DNA from: JAIBJN01 sp963802795
GTDB taxonomy: Bacteria; Actinomycetota; Thermoleophilia; Gaiellales; Gaiellaceae
Length of the DNA: 64,000 nucleotides
Assembly: GCA_963802795.1 (NCBI GenBank)
Contig: CAWDJV010000006.1
Location: 100,914-164,913 of the forward strand
Reading direction: 5' to 3'
The number at the start of each line of letters is the position of its first letter. Positions within the stretch are counted from its first letter, which is position 1. Position numbers and translations under genes: made by a program. The notes beneath the pieces are model-generated. The model did no database searches. It was not told the origin of the DNA and saw only the letters and a list, made by a program, of their open reading frames with translations. Positions 8,815 through 17,846 of this stretch are shown piece by piece.

Positions 8815-9468
8815 CTAACCAGCCTTGACCGGAACCGTCTCCCGCCGCGGCGGGGTGGCGTGCCGCGGCCGGCCGAGCTCGTGCATGTGGACGAGCCACT
8901 CCCACAGGCGGCGGATCTCGGCCTCGATCTCTTTGGTCGCAGCCGCGTAGCCCTTGGAGTTTCGGGGATGCTCGGGAAAGCGCATCGGCTCACCGAAGGC
9001 GAGCGAGACCGGGTGCCAGTTTCCGACCTTCCACGTCTGCGAGCCGTGGATCGCCGCGGGAACCACGGGAACTCCCTCCGAGATCGCGACCATCGCCGCG
9101 CCAGGCTTCGCCTCGCCGGGGACGCCGCTCTTCTGTCTCGTCCCCTCGACGAAGAGCCCGAGCATGCCGTTCTCACGCACCGTCTCGCGCATGCGCCGCA
9201 ACGCGTCCCGGTCCGACTCTTCGCGCCGGATCGCGATCGCCCCGTGCGCGTGAATCAGCTGGGCGAGCCCCGGATAGTCGAACAGCTCGGTCTTCGCGAC
9301 GAAAACGACCATACGCGGGACGATGGTGCCGAACACGGGGACGTCGATGAAGGCGAGGTGGTTCATGGCGAGGACGGCGCCGCCCTCGCGCGGGATCCGC
9401 TCCTTCCCGTAGACCCTGATCGGGGTCACCAGACGGGTGAGGGATCCGAGGAAGCCTTTCCCGACCAC
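8815..9468 (-). CDS. plsC: 1-acyl-sn-glycerol-3-phosphate acyltransferase
   Basis: PlsC adds the second acyl chain to make phosphatidic acid at the membrane. The 217-aa protein has the catalytic H-x4-D motif in NHLAFIDVP near residue 36 and the substrate-binding motif FVEGTRQK near residue 106, followed by KPGAAMVA and VPVVPAAIHG blocks. The GTG start at 9468 is used because the frame closes shortly upstream, inside the cmk stop region. It belongs to a tight minus-strand run aroA-cmk-plsC-der-GNAT with gaps from overlap to 25 bases. Confidence 0.95.
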   Translation of the reverse strand: MVGKGFLGSLTRLVTPIRVYGKERIPREGGAVLAMNHLAFIDVPVFGTIVPRMVVFVAKTELFDYPGLAQLIHAHGAIAIRREESDRDALRRMRETVRENGMLGLFVEGTRQKSGVPGEAKPGAAMVAISEGVPVVPAAIHGSQTWKVGNWHPVSLAFGEPMRFPEHPRNSKGYAAATKEIEAEIRRLWEWLVHMHELGRPRHATPPRRETVPVKAG

Positions 9469-9492
9469 CCAGTAGGAGAGCTTCGACAGGCT

Positions 9493-10122
9493 TCATGCGC
9501 GGGCGCGGGCCTCCACGAGGCGCTCGATCCGGTCGAGCACCTCGTCGATCGTGAGCCCGGTCGTGTCGATCTGCTCGGCGTCCGCCGCGGGCTGCATCTG
9601 CACGGCGTCGCGCTCGTCCCGGAGCCGCAGGTCGGTGGCGAGCGCCTCGGGGCCGATCTCGGGCCGGTCGGAGAGGCGCCTCCGGGCGCGCTCCGACGGG
9701 TCGGCGACGAGGAAGACCTTCACCTCCGCCTCCGGGCACACGACCGTGCCGATGTCCCTCCCCTCGATGACCGCGTCGCCCGTCTCGGCGAGCTCCCGCT
9801 GGCGTTCCCGCATGATCGAGCGCACCTCGGGATGCCGCGCCACATTCGAGACGACGCGGTCGATCTCGGCGCCGCGGATCGCCTCGGTCACGTCCTCGCC
9901 GCCGATCCACACACGCTCGCCCTCGAAGACGACCTGGTTGTCGGCCGCGAGCGTCTCCAGCGCCTGCCCGTCGTCGAGGTCGAGGCTCTCCCCGAGCGCG
10001 AGCCACGTGAGGGCGCGGTACATCGCTCCGGTGTCGAGGTAGCGGAACCCGAGCCGCTGGGCGAGGGCCTGGGCGACGGTGCTCTTGCCGGACCCGGCAG
10101 GGCCGTCGATGGCCACGATCAC
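9493..10122 (-). CDS. cmk: Cytidylate kinase
   Basis: Cmk phosphorylates CMP and dCMP. The 209-aa protein opens with the P-loop IDGPAGSGKSTVAQ, then has the RYLDTGAMYRALTWLAL nucleotide-binding segment, VVFEG, the EGRDIGTVVCPEA motif near residue 120 and a LID-type RRLSDRPE stretch. Length and order are those of bacterial type enzymes. It starts at a GTG, 13 bases downstream of the aroA stop. The aroA-cmk pairing is a common conserved arrangement. Confidence 0.97.
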   Translation of the reverse strand: MIVAIDGPAGSGKSTVAQALAQRLGFRYLDTGAMYRALTWLALGESLDLDDGQALETLAADNQVVFEGERVWIGGEDVTEAIRGAEIDRVVSNVARHPEVRSIMRERQRELAETGDAVIEGRDIGTVVCPEAEVKVFLVADPSERARRRLSDRPEIGPEALATDLRLRDERDAVQMQPAADAEQIDTTGLTIDEVLDRIERLVEARARA

Positions 10123-10135
10123 GGCCGGGCCACGT

Positions 10136-11419
10136 TCATCGAAGGGCGATGGAATCCAGCATGGCGAAGAAGTCGGGGAAGCTTATCGCCACGCTCTCGG
10201 CGCCCCGGAGCTCGACGCCCTCGCGAGAGACGAGGCCCGCGATCGCCCCCAGCATCGCGATCCGGTGGTCGCCGCCGGCCTCGACCACGCCCCCACCCTG
10301 AGGGCGGGAGGGGACCCCACGAACCCGGAAGCCATCGTGACGCGTCTCGATCCGAATTCCTAGTGGCCGCAGCGCATCTTTCACACTCTCGATGCGGTCC
10401 GACTCCTTCACGCGCAACTCCGCCGCGCCGGTGACGACGCTGTCTCCGTGCGCCATGCCCGCCGCGAGGGCGAAGAGCGGCAGCTCGTCGACGAGCCCCG
10501 GCACCTCCTCGGGCCGCACCTCGGTCGCGACCAGCTCGGAGGCCTCGACCTCGAGGTCGGCGACCGGCTCCCCGCCCGCGACCCGCCGGTTGAAGTGCGC
10601 GACCCTCGCTCCCATGCGTTCCAGCACCGCGAGGAACCCGGTGCGGGTCGGGTTGATCCCGACGCCGTGCAGCCTCAGCTTCGATTCGGCCAGAAGCGTG
10701 GCCGCGAGGACGAAGGCCGCGGCCGACGAGAAGTCCCCGGGAACGCTCAGCGCGAGAGGCCTCAGGCGCTCGGCCGGCCACACTCCCGGTTCGCTCCCCT
10801 TCCTGCGAACGCGGACACCCGCCGCCTCGAGCATGCGCTCCGTGTGATCGCGGCTCGGATGCGGCTCCACCGCGATCGTCGGGCCGCGCGTTGCGTAGAG
10901 GCCGGCGAGAAGCACCGCCGACTTCACCTGCGCGCTGGCAACCGGCAGCTCCCAGCGAACGGGCTCGAGCGCCCCGCCCTCCACGACGAAGGGCGCGTGC
11001 CCGTCCGTCGTCTCGACGCGCGCGCCCATGGCGCGCAGCGGCTCGGCGACGCGCTCCATCGGCCTCGTCGAGAGCGACTCGTCCCCGACCAGCTCGAAGC
11101 GGCCGTCCTGGCCGGCGAGAATGCCCGGCAGGAGCCGCATCAGCGTCCCCGCGTTCCCGCAGTCGACCGCCGCTCCCGGCTCCCGGAGCCCGCGGAGGCC
11201 GGCTCCCTCGATTCGGACACGCTCGTCGTCGACGTCCACCTCGGCCCCGAGCGCCCGCACTGCCGCGAGCGTCGACAGGGTGTCCTTCGACGCCCCGAAC
11301 CCGTCGATCTGGCTCTCGCCGTCCGCGATCGCGCCGAGCAGGAGCGCCCGGTGGGAGATCGACTTGTCGCCCGGGACGGCGATGTCGCCCCGAACGGCCG
11401 CCGCCGGGTCGATTCTCAC
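10136..11419 (-). CDS. aroA: 3-phosphoshikimate 1-carboxyvinyltransferase (EPSP synthase)
   Basis: AroA condenses shikimate-3-phosphate with phosphoenolpyruvate in the shikimate pathway. The 427-aa protein contains the VPGDKSISHRALLLGAIADG phosphate-binding segment at residues 15-34 and the DCGNAGTLMRLLPG loop near residue 86. The second half has VPGDFSSAAAF, LRVKESDRI and GGDHRIAMLGAIAG. The glycine of the NAGT loop that contacts PEP is kept. It starts at a GTG 22 bases after tyrA, and with tyrA and the DAHP synthase it forms an aromatic amino-acid block. Confidence 0.97.
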   Translation of the reverse strand: MRIDPAAAVRGDIAVPGDKSISHRALLLGAIADGESQIDGFGASKDTLSTLAAVRALGAEVDVDDERVRIEGAGLRGLREPGAAVDCGNAGTLMRLLPGILAGQDGRFELVGDESLSTRPMERVAEPLRAMGARVETTDGHAPFVVEGGALEPVRWELPVASAQVKSAVLLAGLYATRGPTIAVEPHPSRDHTERMLEAAGVRVRRKGSEPGVWPAERLRPLALSVPGDFSSAAAFVLAATLLAESKLRLHGVGINPTRTGFLAVLERMGARVAHFNRRVAGGEPVADLEVEASELVATEVRPEEVPGLVDELPLFALAAGMAHGDSVVTGAAELRVKESDRIESVKDALRPLGIRIETRHDGFRVRGVPSRPQGGGVVEAGGDHRIAMLGAIAGLVSREGVELRGAESVAISFPDFFAMLDSIALR

Positions 11420-11441
11420 CGGTCCCCCTTCCCGGAGGGCA

Positions 11442-12539
11442 CTAGTCGTCGAAGGCCGGCGAGACGATGACGCCGTAGCCCTGCGCCTCGAGCAGCTCCG
11501 CGGCGCGCCGGGCGGCTGCCTCGCCCGCGACGAGGACGCTCAGCGTGCCGCCTCGCTCGGGCGAGAGATGGTCGAGCTCGAAGTCCTCGATGTTGATCTG
11601 CTCCGCGCCCAGCGCCTGCGTGATGCCGGAGAGGACGCCCGGCCGATCGGGGACGTGGACGCGCACCCGCTGGATCGTGCCGGGATCCTCGTAGGCCTCG
11701 GCGAGCAGCCGCCGGCGGTTGCCGCCCGCCTCTCCGATCCACCGTGCCAGCCAGCCCGCGTCGCGTGACTCGAGCGCGCGCTCCAGCTCGTCGACCCGCC
11801 GGCGGTGCTCGGCCAGGGCGCCGCGCAGCTCGTCGGCGTTGTCGAGGAAGATGTCGATCCAGATCCGCGGGTTGGAGCCCGCCACGCGCGTCATGTCCCT
11901 GAGCGAGCCGCCCGCGGCCGACAGCGGCTCGTGGCCGTCGACCCGTACGGAGCCTGCATGGTTCAGGACGACGTTCGCGAGAGCGTGCGGGAGGTGGCTC
12001 GTCAGCGCCAGCAGGCGGTCGTGGGCCGACGGGTCGATCGCGATCGGCACGGCGCCCAGCGAGGCGACGAACCCGTGCAGGAGCCGGTAGCGCTCGGGCT
12101 CCGTCTCGGCGACCGGCGTCAGGAACCAGGTGGCGCCGTCGAAGAGCTGCTCGCTGCCGCTCGCCGGGCCGCGCGCCTCCGACCCGCAGACCGGATGGCC
12201 GCCGATGAACCGCACCCGGTCCTCGACGGCCGCGCACAACGCTGCCTTCGTGGAGCCCACGTCGGTGACTGTGGCGCCGTTCGCCGCCACCGAGAGCGTC
12301 TCCCGGATCCGCTCGCCGAGGCTGGCCACCGGCGTCGCGACGACGATCAGCTCGGCCTCCTCGACGGCCGCGACGAGGCTTCCGGCCGGCTCGTCGATCG
12401 CTCCGCGCTCCGCCGCGGCCGCGAGGAACTCGGGATCGGCGTCGTAGCCGGTCACCCGCCCGACGCCCGCGCGCTTCGCGGCCAGGCCCACCGAGGCGCC
12501 GATGAGCCCGGTGCCGACGACCGCGAGCCGCTCGAGCAT
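11442..12539 (-). CDS. tyrA: Prephenate dehydrogenase with C-terminal ACT domain
   Basis: TyrA oxidatively decarboxylates prephenate towards tyrosine. The 365-aa protein has an N-terminal Rossmann motif VVGTGLIGASVGLA (residues 7-20), VVATPV, DVGSTKA and the catalytic-region GGHPVCGSE near residue 115. Next comes the helical dimerisation domain (HALANVVLNHAGS, SLRDMTRVAGSNPRIWIDI). The final 75 residues (RVRVHVPDRPGVLSGI, INIEDFELDHL) are an ACT domain, the likely site of feedback control by tyrosine. It starts at an ATG directly beside the repeat element at 12541-12704. Confidence 0.96.
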   Translation of the reverse strand: MLERLAVVGTGLIGASVGLAAKRAGVGRVTGYDADPEFLAAAAERGAIDEPAGSLVAAVEEAELIVVATPVASLGERIRETLSVAANGATVTDVGSTKAALCAAVEDRVRFIGGHPVCGSEARGPASGSEQLFDGATWFLTPVAETEPERYRLLHGFVASLGAVPIAIDPSAHDRLLALTSHLPHALANVVLNHAGSVRVDGHEPLSAAGGSLRDMTRVAGSNPRIWIDIFLDNADELRGALAEHRRRVDELERALESRDAGWLARWIGEAGGNRRRLLAEAYEDPGTIQRVRVHVPDRPGVLSGITQALGAEQINIEDFELDHLSPERGGTLSVLVAGEAAARRAAELLEAQGYGVIVSPAFDD

Positions 12540-12540
12540 C

Positions 12541-12704
12541 AGTGCCCCTCCAGGTGATGGTCACCCGCGCCTGGGTCGCGAGCACCAAGTCGGAGGCCGC
12601 ACTCGCGCGCGGCCAAGGCTAGATGCCTTGGGAAGCGGGAGGGTGGGCTCCGGCGCCGCGTGATCGCGGGCCAGGCGCAGCCGAGCATTGCCTGGAGGGG
12701 CACT
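12541..12704. repeat. 164-bp intergenic element with ~19-bp terminal inverted repeats
   Basis: The left end AGTGCCCCTCCAGGTGATG (12541-12559) and right end CATTGCCTGGAGGGGCACT (12686-12704) are inverted repeats at 17 of 19 positions. The element fills nearly the whole gap between tyrA and the DAHP synthase gene. The interior has no gene. A compact relative is at 3028-3064, so this is a small dispersed repeat family. A MITE origin is inference; a structured leader for tyrA is the alternative. Confidence 0.6.
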
Positions 12705-12710
12705 AAGTAC

Positions 12711-14084
12711 CTAGCTTCCGAGGACCGGCCTGCGCATGAGCTCGGCGAGCCGGAAGGCGAGGTCGAGCGACTGTCGCGCGTTCAGCCGCGGGTCGCAGAG
12801 CGTCATGTAGCGGACGTTGAGCTGCTCCTCGAGGACCTCCTCCGAGCCGCCGAGGCACTCGGTCACGTCCTCGCCGGTGAACTCGACGTGGATGCCGCCC
12901 GGCCACACGCGCTCCTGGCGGCACGCGGCGAAGAAGCCCTCGATCTCGGCCATGATCACGTCGAAGCGGCGCGTCTTGAAGCCGGACTCGGTGCGGAAGA
13001 CGTTCGCGTGCATGGGATCCGAGGCCCAGACGACCGGATGCTCCGACTCCCGCACGGCGCGGAGGATCGGCGGCAGGAGCTCGCGGACGTGGTCCGCGCC
13101 CATCCGCGCGATCAGCGTGAGGCGGCCCGGGACGCGGTCGGGGTTGAGCCGCTCGCAGAGCTCCAGCACCTCGTCGGCCGTGGCCGTCGGGCCGACCTTG
13201 AGGCCGAGCGGGTTCAAGACGCCGGAGAAGAACTCGACGTGCGCGCCGTCCGGCTGGCGCGTCCGCTCTCCGATCCAGAGCATGTGCGCGGAGCAGTCGT
13301 ACCAGTCGCCGGTCGTCGAGTCGCGACGCGTGAGAGCCTCCTCGTAGTCGAGCACGAGGCCTTCGTGGCTCGTCCACACGTCCACCTGGTGGAGCTGGGA
13401 CTCGGCGCCGAGGTCGATCCCGCACGCCGCCATGAAGCGGAGCGCGCGCTCGATCTCCGAGGCGAGCTGCTCGTAGCGGCGGCCCTCGGGCGAGGAGGCG
13501 ACGAACTCCTGGTTCCACTCGTGGACGCGCATGAGGTCGGCGAAGCCGCCCTTCGTGAACGCGCGCACCAGGTTGAGCGTCGCCGTCGCGTGGTGGTAGG
13601 CCTGCACCATCCGGTCGGGATCGGGAATTCGCGCCTCCGGCGTCGCCAGGTCGTCATGGACCATGTGGCCGCGGAAGGAGGGGATCTCCGCGTCTCCGTC
13701 TCCGGCGGGTTCCGTCGGCGACGTGCGCGCCTTGGCGAGCTGGCCTGCGATCCGCCCCACCTTCACGACCGGCAGCGTGGCGCCGTACGTGAGGACGGCC
13801 GCCATCTGGAGCATGATCTTGAGCTTCTCCCGGATGTGGACCGCGGAGAGGTCGTGGAACGACTCGGCGCAGTCGCCGGCCTGAAGGAGGAACGCCCGCC
13901 CCTCGACGACCTCGGCGAGCGCCGCGCGAAGCTGCCGCGCCTCGCCCGCGAACACGAGCGGAGGAACGCTCGCGAGGCGCGAGCGCGCGGCCTCGGCGCG
14001 CTCCTCCGCCGGCCACTCCGGCTGGTGGAGGACCGGGTACGAGCGCCACGAGGAGGGCGTCCAGACTGGCTTCGTGACCGCCAT
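12711..14084 (-). CDS. aroG: 3-deoxy-7-phosphoheptulonate synthase, class II (plant/actinobacterial type)
   Basis: This enzyme makes DAHP from erythrose-4-phosphate and phosphoenolpyruvate, the first shikimate step. The 457-aa protein matches the class II family throughout: LLQAGDCAESF with a metal-ligand Cys near residue 71, KVGRIAGQLAKARTSP, PSFRGHMVHDD, LNLVRAFTKGGFADL and HVRELLPPILRAV. WASDPMHANVF, GGIHVEFTGEDVTECLGG and MTLCDPRLNA follow. Class II enzymes are typical of Actinobacteria and plants. It is divergent from trpS with only 36 bases between starts. Confidence 0.96.
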   Translation of the reverse strand: MAVTKPVWTPSSWRSYPVLHQPEWPAEERAEAARSRLASVPPLVFAGEARQLRAALAEVVEGRAFLLQAGDCAESFHDLSAVHIREKLKIMLQMAAVLTYGATLPVVKVGRIAGQLAKARTSPTEPAGDGDAEIPSFRGHMVHDDLATPEARIPDPDRMVQAYHHATATLNLVRAFTKGGFADLMRVHEWNQEFVASSPEGRRYEQLASEIERALRFMAACGIDLGAESQLHQVDVWTSHEGLVLDYEEALTRRDSTTGDWYDCSAHMLWIGERTRQPDGAHVEFFSGVLNPLGLKVGPTATADEVLELCERLNPDRVPGRLTLIARMGADHVRELLPPILRAVRESEHPVVWASDPMHANVFRTESGFKTRRFDVIMAEIEGFFAACRQERVWPGGIHVEFTGEDVTECLGGSEEVLEEQLNVRYMTLCDPRLNARQSLDLAFRLAELMRRPVLGS

Positions 14085-14120
14085 CGGCTTCAGTCTAGGT
14101 TAGGGATAATCCGCCGGAAC

Positions 14121-15101
14121 GTGCGCGTTCTCTCCGGAATCCAGCCGACGGGCGAGAAGCACCTCGGCAACTACGTCGGCGCCATCCGGCGCTGGGTCGA
14201 GCAGCAGCACGAGATGGACGCGTTCCATCCGCTCGTCGACCTGCACGCGATCACGGTCCCGCAGGATCCCGAAGAGCTGCGGGAGTCCACGCTCGACCTC
14301 GCCGCGCTCCTGATCGCGTGCGGCCTCGATCCCGACGTCTGCACCCTGTTCGTCCAGAGCCACGTCCCCGAGCACCCCCGGCTCGCCTGGGTGCTCGAGT
14401 GCATGACGCCGTACGGCGAGGTGCGGCGGATGCCGCAGTTCCGCGAGAAGTCGGAAGGGCAGGCGAGCTTCTCGGTCGGCGTTCTCACGTATCCCGTGCT
14501 CCAGGCCGCGGACATCCTCCTCTACGACGCCGATCTCGTTCCCGTCGGCGAGGACCAGCGCCAGCACCTCGAGCTCGCCCGCGACGTCGCCCAGCGCTTC
14601 AACCAGCGCTTCGGCGAGACGTTCGTCGTCCCGGAGGGGACATACGGCGAGGTCGGCGCGAAGATCATGGACCTCCAGGACCCCGAGAGCCGCATGTCGA
14701 CGTCGCTGTCGTCGGAGATGGGGATCGTCAAGGTGCTCGACCCGCCCGACCAGATCAGGCGGAAGCTGCGCTCGGCGGTTACCGACTCCGGCCGCGACGT
14801 CGTCCGCGCGGAGGACAAGCCGGGCGTCACGAACCTGATCGAGATCATGGCGGTCGCCACCGGCGAGAGCGCCGAGACGATCGAGGCGCGCTACGACGGA
14901 GCCGGCTACGGGAAGTTCAAGGAGGACGTCGCCGAGGCGGTCGTCGAGCTCCTCGATCCCGTTCGGCTTCGCTACGGCGAGCTGCGCGGCAACCCCGGGC
15001 GCCTGGCCGAGATCCTCGCCAAGGGCGCCGAGAAGGCGCACGCGATCGCCGCGCGGACTCTCGCCCGCGTGCACGAGCACGTCGGCTTCGTTCCCCCGTA
15101 G
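14121..15101 (+). CDS. trpS: Tryptophanyl-tRNA synthetase
   Basis: TrpS charges tRNA-Trp. The 326-aa class I synthetase starts at the GTG at 14121, giving the family opening RVLSGIQPTGEKHLGNYVGA, in which HLGN is the HIGH signature. The KMSKS loop appears as RMSTS in DPESRMSTSLSSEMG near residue 195. FREKSEGQASFSVG, YPVLQAADILLYDADLVPVG and DQRQHLELARDVA blocks are all present. The frame is open far upstream but only as an antisense shadow of the DAHP synthase gene. Confidence 0.97.
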   Translation: MRVLSGIQPTGEKHLGNYVGAIRRWVEQQHEMDAFHPLVDLHAITVPQDPEELRESTLDLAALLIACGLDPDVCTLFVQSHVPEHPRLAWVLECMTPYGEVRRMPQFREKSEGQASFSVGVLTYPVLQAADILLYDADLVPVGEDQRQHLELARDVAQRFNQRFGETFVVPEGTYGEVGAKIMDLQDPESRMSTSLSSEMGIVKVLDPPDQIRRKLRSAVTDSGRDVVRAEDKPGVTNLIEIMAVATGESAETIEARYDGAGYGKFKEDVAEAVVELLDPVRLRYGELRGNPGRLAEILAKGAEKAHAIAARTLARVHEHVGFVPP

Positions 15102-15112
15102 AGGCCGCCGCC

Positions 15113-15729
15113 GTGTACATCGCGCCGGACAGCTCGTACTCGGCCACGTTCCCGAGCGTCCGCCGCCGCCTCGGCGCGGGCGCGATCGACTGGCTCCTCG
15201 CCTGGGTCGTGTTCCTGATCGCGTCGATCGTGGGCGGGATCTTCCAGGCGGTCGGCGTCACGAGCTGGGAGGACGGCGACCTCGGCGGGATCCCCGGCGC
15301 GGTGCTGATCGTCTTCTCGCAGCTCCTCGTCGCGGCGCCCGTGGTCGCGTACTTCGCCCATACTGGACGTGCGGATCGACGCTCGGCATGCGCGCCCTCG
15401 ACATCGAGCTCGTCCGCGAGGAGACGGGAAAGCCGCCCGGGTGGAAGCGCGCCCTCCCGCGGGCCTGCCTCGCGTTCGTGGTCTCGCTCGCCGTCTACAA
15501 CGTCATGCTCGCGTGGACGGGGCGCGCGGTCGAGGAGTATTCCTCGGCCGAGCGGGCCCTCATCGCCGCCTCGGCCGTCGCGGCCGGCCTCTGCCTCGCC
15601 GCCAAGATGTGGATGGTCGTCGACGAGCGCCGCCGCTCCCTGCTCGACCGGGCGTTCGGCCTCCTCTACGTCGAGGAGCTCGTCTTCACGCGCGCCGCCC
15701 GGTCGCCCTGGACCGAGGCGGGGCGCTAG
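15113..15729 (+). CDS. RDD-family integral membrane protein, one frameshift
   Basis: RDD proteins are small membrane proteins of largely unknown function, some linked to ion or compatible-solute transport. The N-terminal piece starts at the GTG 15113 and contains RRRLGAGAIDWLLAWVVFL, the first RDD-box helix, and a second helix ending VAYFA. A one-base shift at about 15355-15362 is needed to continue into YWTCGSTLGMRALDIELV, the conserved segment, and two more helices in the downstream frame ending at 15729. Joined, it is about 205 residues. It follows trpS by 11 bases and its 3' end overlaps rluB (convergent) by 44 bases. Confidence 0.8.
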
Positions 15730-16405
15730 CCCGCAGCGCGCTCACCTCCTCCGCGCTCAGCTCTCGCCACTCGCCCGGGGCGAGGCCCTCGAGGGTCAGA
15801 CCCGCATAGACGCGCCGGTGGAGGTGTTCCACCGGATGGCCCACCGCCTCGCACATCCGCTTCACCTGGTGCTTGCGCCCCTCGTGGAGCGCGAGCTCGA
15901 GTCGCGACGGGCCGAGCCGGCGGACGCGCGCCGGCGCGGTGCGCCCGTCCTCGAGCTCGACGCCGGCGGCCAGCCGTCGGAGCGCCTCGTCGTCGGGCAC
16001 GCCCTCGACCTCAGCCTCGTAGACCTTCTCCACCTCGTAGCGCGGGTGCATGAGCCGGTGCGCGAGCGGGCCGTCGTTGGTGAGGAGGAGCGCGCCCGTC
16101 GTGTCCGCGTCGAGCCGGCCGACGGGCACGACGCGGTGGCGGTGGCCGACGAGCCCGACGACCGTCGGCCTTCCGTGCGGGTCGCGGGCCGTGGTCACGA
16201 CACCTGCGGGCTTGTGCAGGAGGACGTAGGCGAGCGGCTCGGGCGCGAGCGGGCGGCCGTCCAGCTCCACCACGTCCCGCGCCTCGACGAAGGTCGCCAG
16301 GCCGGCGACCTCCCCGTTGACCCGCACGCGCCCGGCGCGGATCAGCTCCTCCGCGCCGCGGCGAGACGCCACGCCGGCCCGCGCCAGGTACGCGTTGAGC
16401 CGCAT
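15686..16405 (-). CDS. rluB: Ribosomal large-subunit pseudouridine synthase B (RsuA/RluB family)
   Basis: This enzyme isomerises a uridine in rRNA to pseudouridine. The 239-aa protein has an N-terminal S4 RNA-binding domain (MRLNAYLARAGVASRRGAEE) and the catalytic motif GRLDADTTGALLLTNDG near residue 96, containing the catalytic Asp. VEKVYEAEVEG and HEGRKHQVKRMCEAVGHPV follow. In many Actinobacteria rluB lies directly after scpB. Here a roughly 3-kb plus-strand cassette separates them. Its start is divergent from the GYD-domain gene. Confidence 0.95.
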   Translation of the reverse strand: MRLNAYLARAGVASRRGAEELIRAGRVRVNGEVAGLATFVEARDVVELDGRPLAPEPLAYVLLHKPAGVVTTARDPHGRPTVVGLVGHRHRVVPVGRLDADTTGALLLTNDGPLAHRLMHPRYEVEKVYEAEVEGVPDDEALRRLAAGVELEDGRTAPARVRRLGPSRLELALHEGRKHQVKRMCEAVGHPVEHLHRRVYAGLTLEGLAPGEWRELSAEEVSALRASAPPRSRATGRRA

Positions 16406-16424
16406 GGCTGGTCATTATTCAGGC

Positions 16425-16715
16425 GTGCCCATCTACATCACGCTGATGAAGTTCACCTCCCAGGGCATGAGCGGCATCCCCGCCTGGCGCGACCGCGTGG
16501 AGGAGGCGGAGCGGGCCATCGAGGCGCGCGGCGGCAAGTTCGTCGACGCCTACGTCACCCTCGGCCGCTTCGACGTGGTCGAGATCTTCGAGGCACCGGA
16601 CGATGAGACCGCCTACCAGATCCTCATCGAGGTCGCCAAGCACGGCCAGGTGACGACCGAGACCCTCCGCGCCTTCACCCGCGAGGAGGCGGAGCAGATC
16701 GTAAAGGGCAGCTAA
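16425..16715 (+). CDS. GYD-domain protein
   Basis: This 96-aa protein matches the GYD-domain family, small alpha/beta proteins of unknown function: MPIYITLMKFTSQGM at the start, then GGKFVDAYVTLGRFDVVEIFE and the ILIEVAKHGQVTTETLRAF end. An ATG exists at 16404 in frame, but the GTG at 16425 gives the family N-terminus exactly. It diverges from rluB. Confidence 0.85.
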   Translation: MPIYITLMKFTSQGMSGIPAWRDRVEEAERAIEARGGKFVDAYVTLGRFDVVEIFEAPDDETAYQILIEVAKHGQVTTETLRAFTREEAEQIVKGS

Positions 16716-16768
16716 GACAGCAGGTAAATAACTCGAATGGGTCAGCTTGCCGCGCCCCCTGGCGGCCG

Positions 16769-17833
16769 ATGAAGTCAGGGATGAAGGTTGCGGCCCCTTC
16801 CAACGGCAGTCTGGGCTCCGAGCCCCCCGAGCGGGGGGTCGTCGCCCTCGTTCCGGCACACAACGAGCAGGAGCACATCGCCGCGACGGTCGAGTCCCTG
16901 CTTCGCCAGACTCGTCCTCTCGACCGCATCGTCGTGGTCGCGGACAACTGCACCGACCGCACGGTGTCCATCGCCCGCTCCTACGAGGGCGTCGAGGTCG
17001 TCGAGACCGTCGGGAACACCGCTCGCAAGGCGGGGGCGCTCAATCAGGGCCTCCAGCACGTCGGCCGAGAGTACGGCTACCTGCTCCAGATGGATGCCGA
17101 CACCGAGCTCGACGAGCGATTCGTGGAGGAGGCTGTCGGAGAGCTCGACGCCGACTCCGAGCTGGGCGGCGTGTGCTCGCGGTTCTTTGCGAAGGACACG
17201 AGCGGATTCCTGCGCCTTCTACAGGCGATGGAGTACGTGCGCTACGACTACATCCGCCACGTCCGCCAGGGCAAGGTCTCCGTGCTGTCGGGCACGGGAG
17301 TCGTCTTCCGCATGTCGGCACTGCCCGCGAACGAGCCCTGGGACGAGAAGTCCCTGGTCGAGGACTTCGCGTTGACGCTCTCGCTCAAACGCCGAGGCTG
17401 GAAGGTGAAGGCCGGCGATCGGGCAGTGGTCTACACGGACACCATGCCGACGGTCTCCGCCTTGTGGCGCCAGCGCCTGCGCTGGCTCCGCGGCACATAC
17501 GAGGAGCTCCACCGCGAGGGCTGGCAGTCCTATACGCGGCGCGACATTCTCATGCAATTCCTGTCGGCGGGCGCGATTGGCCTGCGCCTGCTCTGGGTTG
17601 TGGCTCTCGGAATGACGATCGCCGTGAGCGGACACTTCACATTCGCCCCTTTATGGCTTCTGCCTACGGCCATCATCGCGGCAGAGCGAATGAAATCGGT
17701 TTGGAAACTTGGCTGGCGCGCGCGCCTGACGGCGGTGACTCTCTTCCCGGAAGAGATGTACCAAATGATGCGCGAAGCCTACGTGACGCGGGCTGCTTAC
17801 CTTGCCCTGCGGCAGAAACAATGGCAATGGTGA
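16769..17833 (+). CDS. Family 2 processive-type glycosyltransferase
   Basis: This 354-aa GT2 enzyme has VVALVPAHNEQEHIAATVES at residues 24-43, ADNCTDRT, the DxD-type motif MDADTELD near residue 108 and VEDFALTLSLKRRGW. The processive signature QRLRW follows near residue 236. Two or three C-terminal hydrophobic helices (LLWVVALGMTIAV, LWLLPTAIIAA) anchor it in the membrane. The arrangement resembles IcaA/PgaC poly-N-acetylglucosamine synthases, and a secreted deacetylase lies two genes downstream, as in ica/pga loci. The sugar is not determinable from sequence. It leads a four-gene plus-strand cassette with the LPNTG protein, deacetylase and sortase. Confidence 0.88.
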   Translation: MKSGMKVAAPSNGSLGSEPPERGVVALVPAHNEQEHIAATVESLLRQTRPLDRIVVVADNCTDRTVSIARSYEGVEVVETVGNTARKAGALNQGLQHVGREYGYLLQMDADTELDERFVEEAVGELDADSELGGVCSRFFAKDTSGFLRLLQAMEYVRYDYIRHVRQGKVSVLSGTGVVFRMSALPANEPWDEKSLVEDFALTLSLKRRGWKVKAGDRAVVYTDTMPTVSALWRQRLRWLRGTYEELHREGWQSYTRRDILMQFLSAGAIGLRLLWVVALGMTIAVSGHFTFAPLWLLPTAIIAAERMKSVWKLGWRARLTAVTLFPEEMYQMMREAYVTRAAYLALRQKQWQW

Positions 17834-17846
17834 GAGGAGGTTCAAC

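Noticed and set aside
12660..14120. Long plus-strand open frame before trpS
   Set aside because: It is antisense to the DAHP synthase gene, shows no family motif, and trpS begins at the GTG 14121. GC-rich third positions create such mirror frames.
15790..15805. GGGTCAGACCC-like string resembling the ends of the 6210-6367 element
   Set aside because: It lies in conserved rluB coding sequence, has no partner repeat nearby and matches only the palindromic core.
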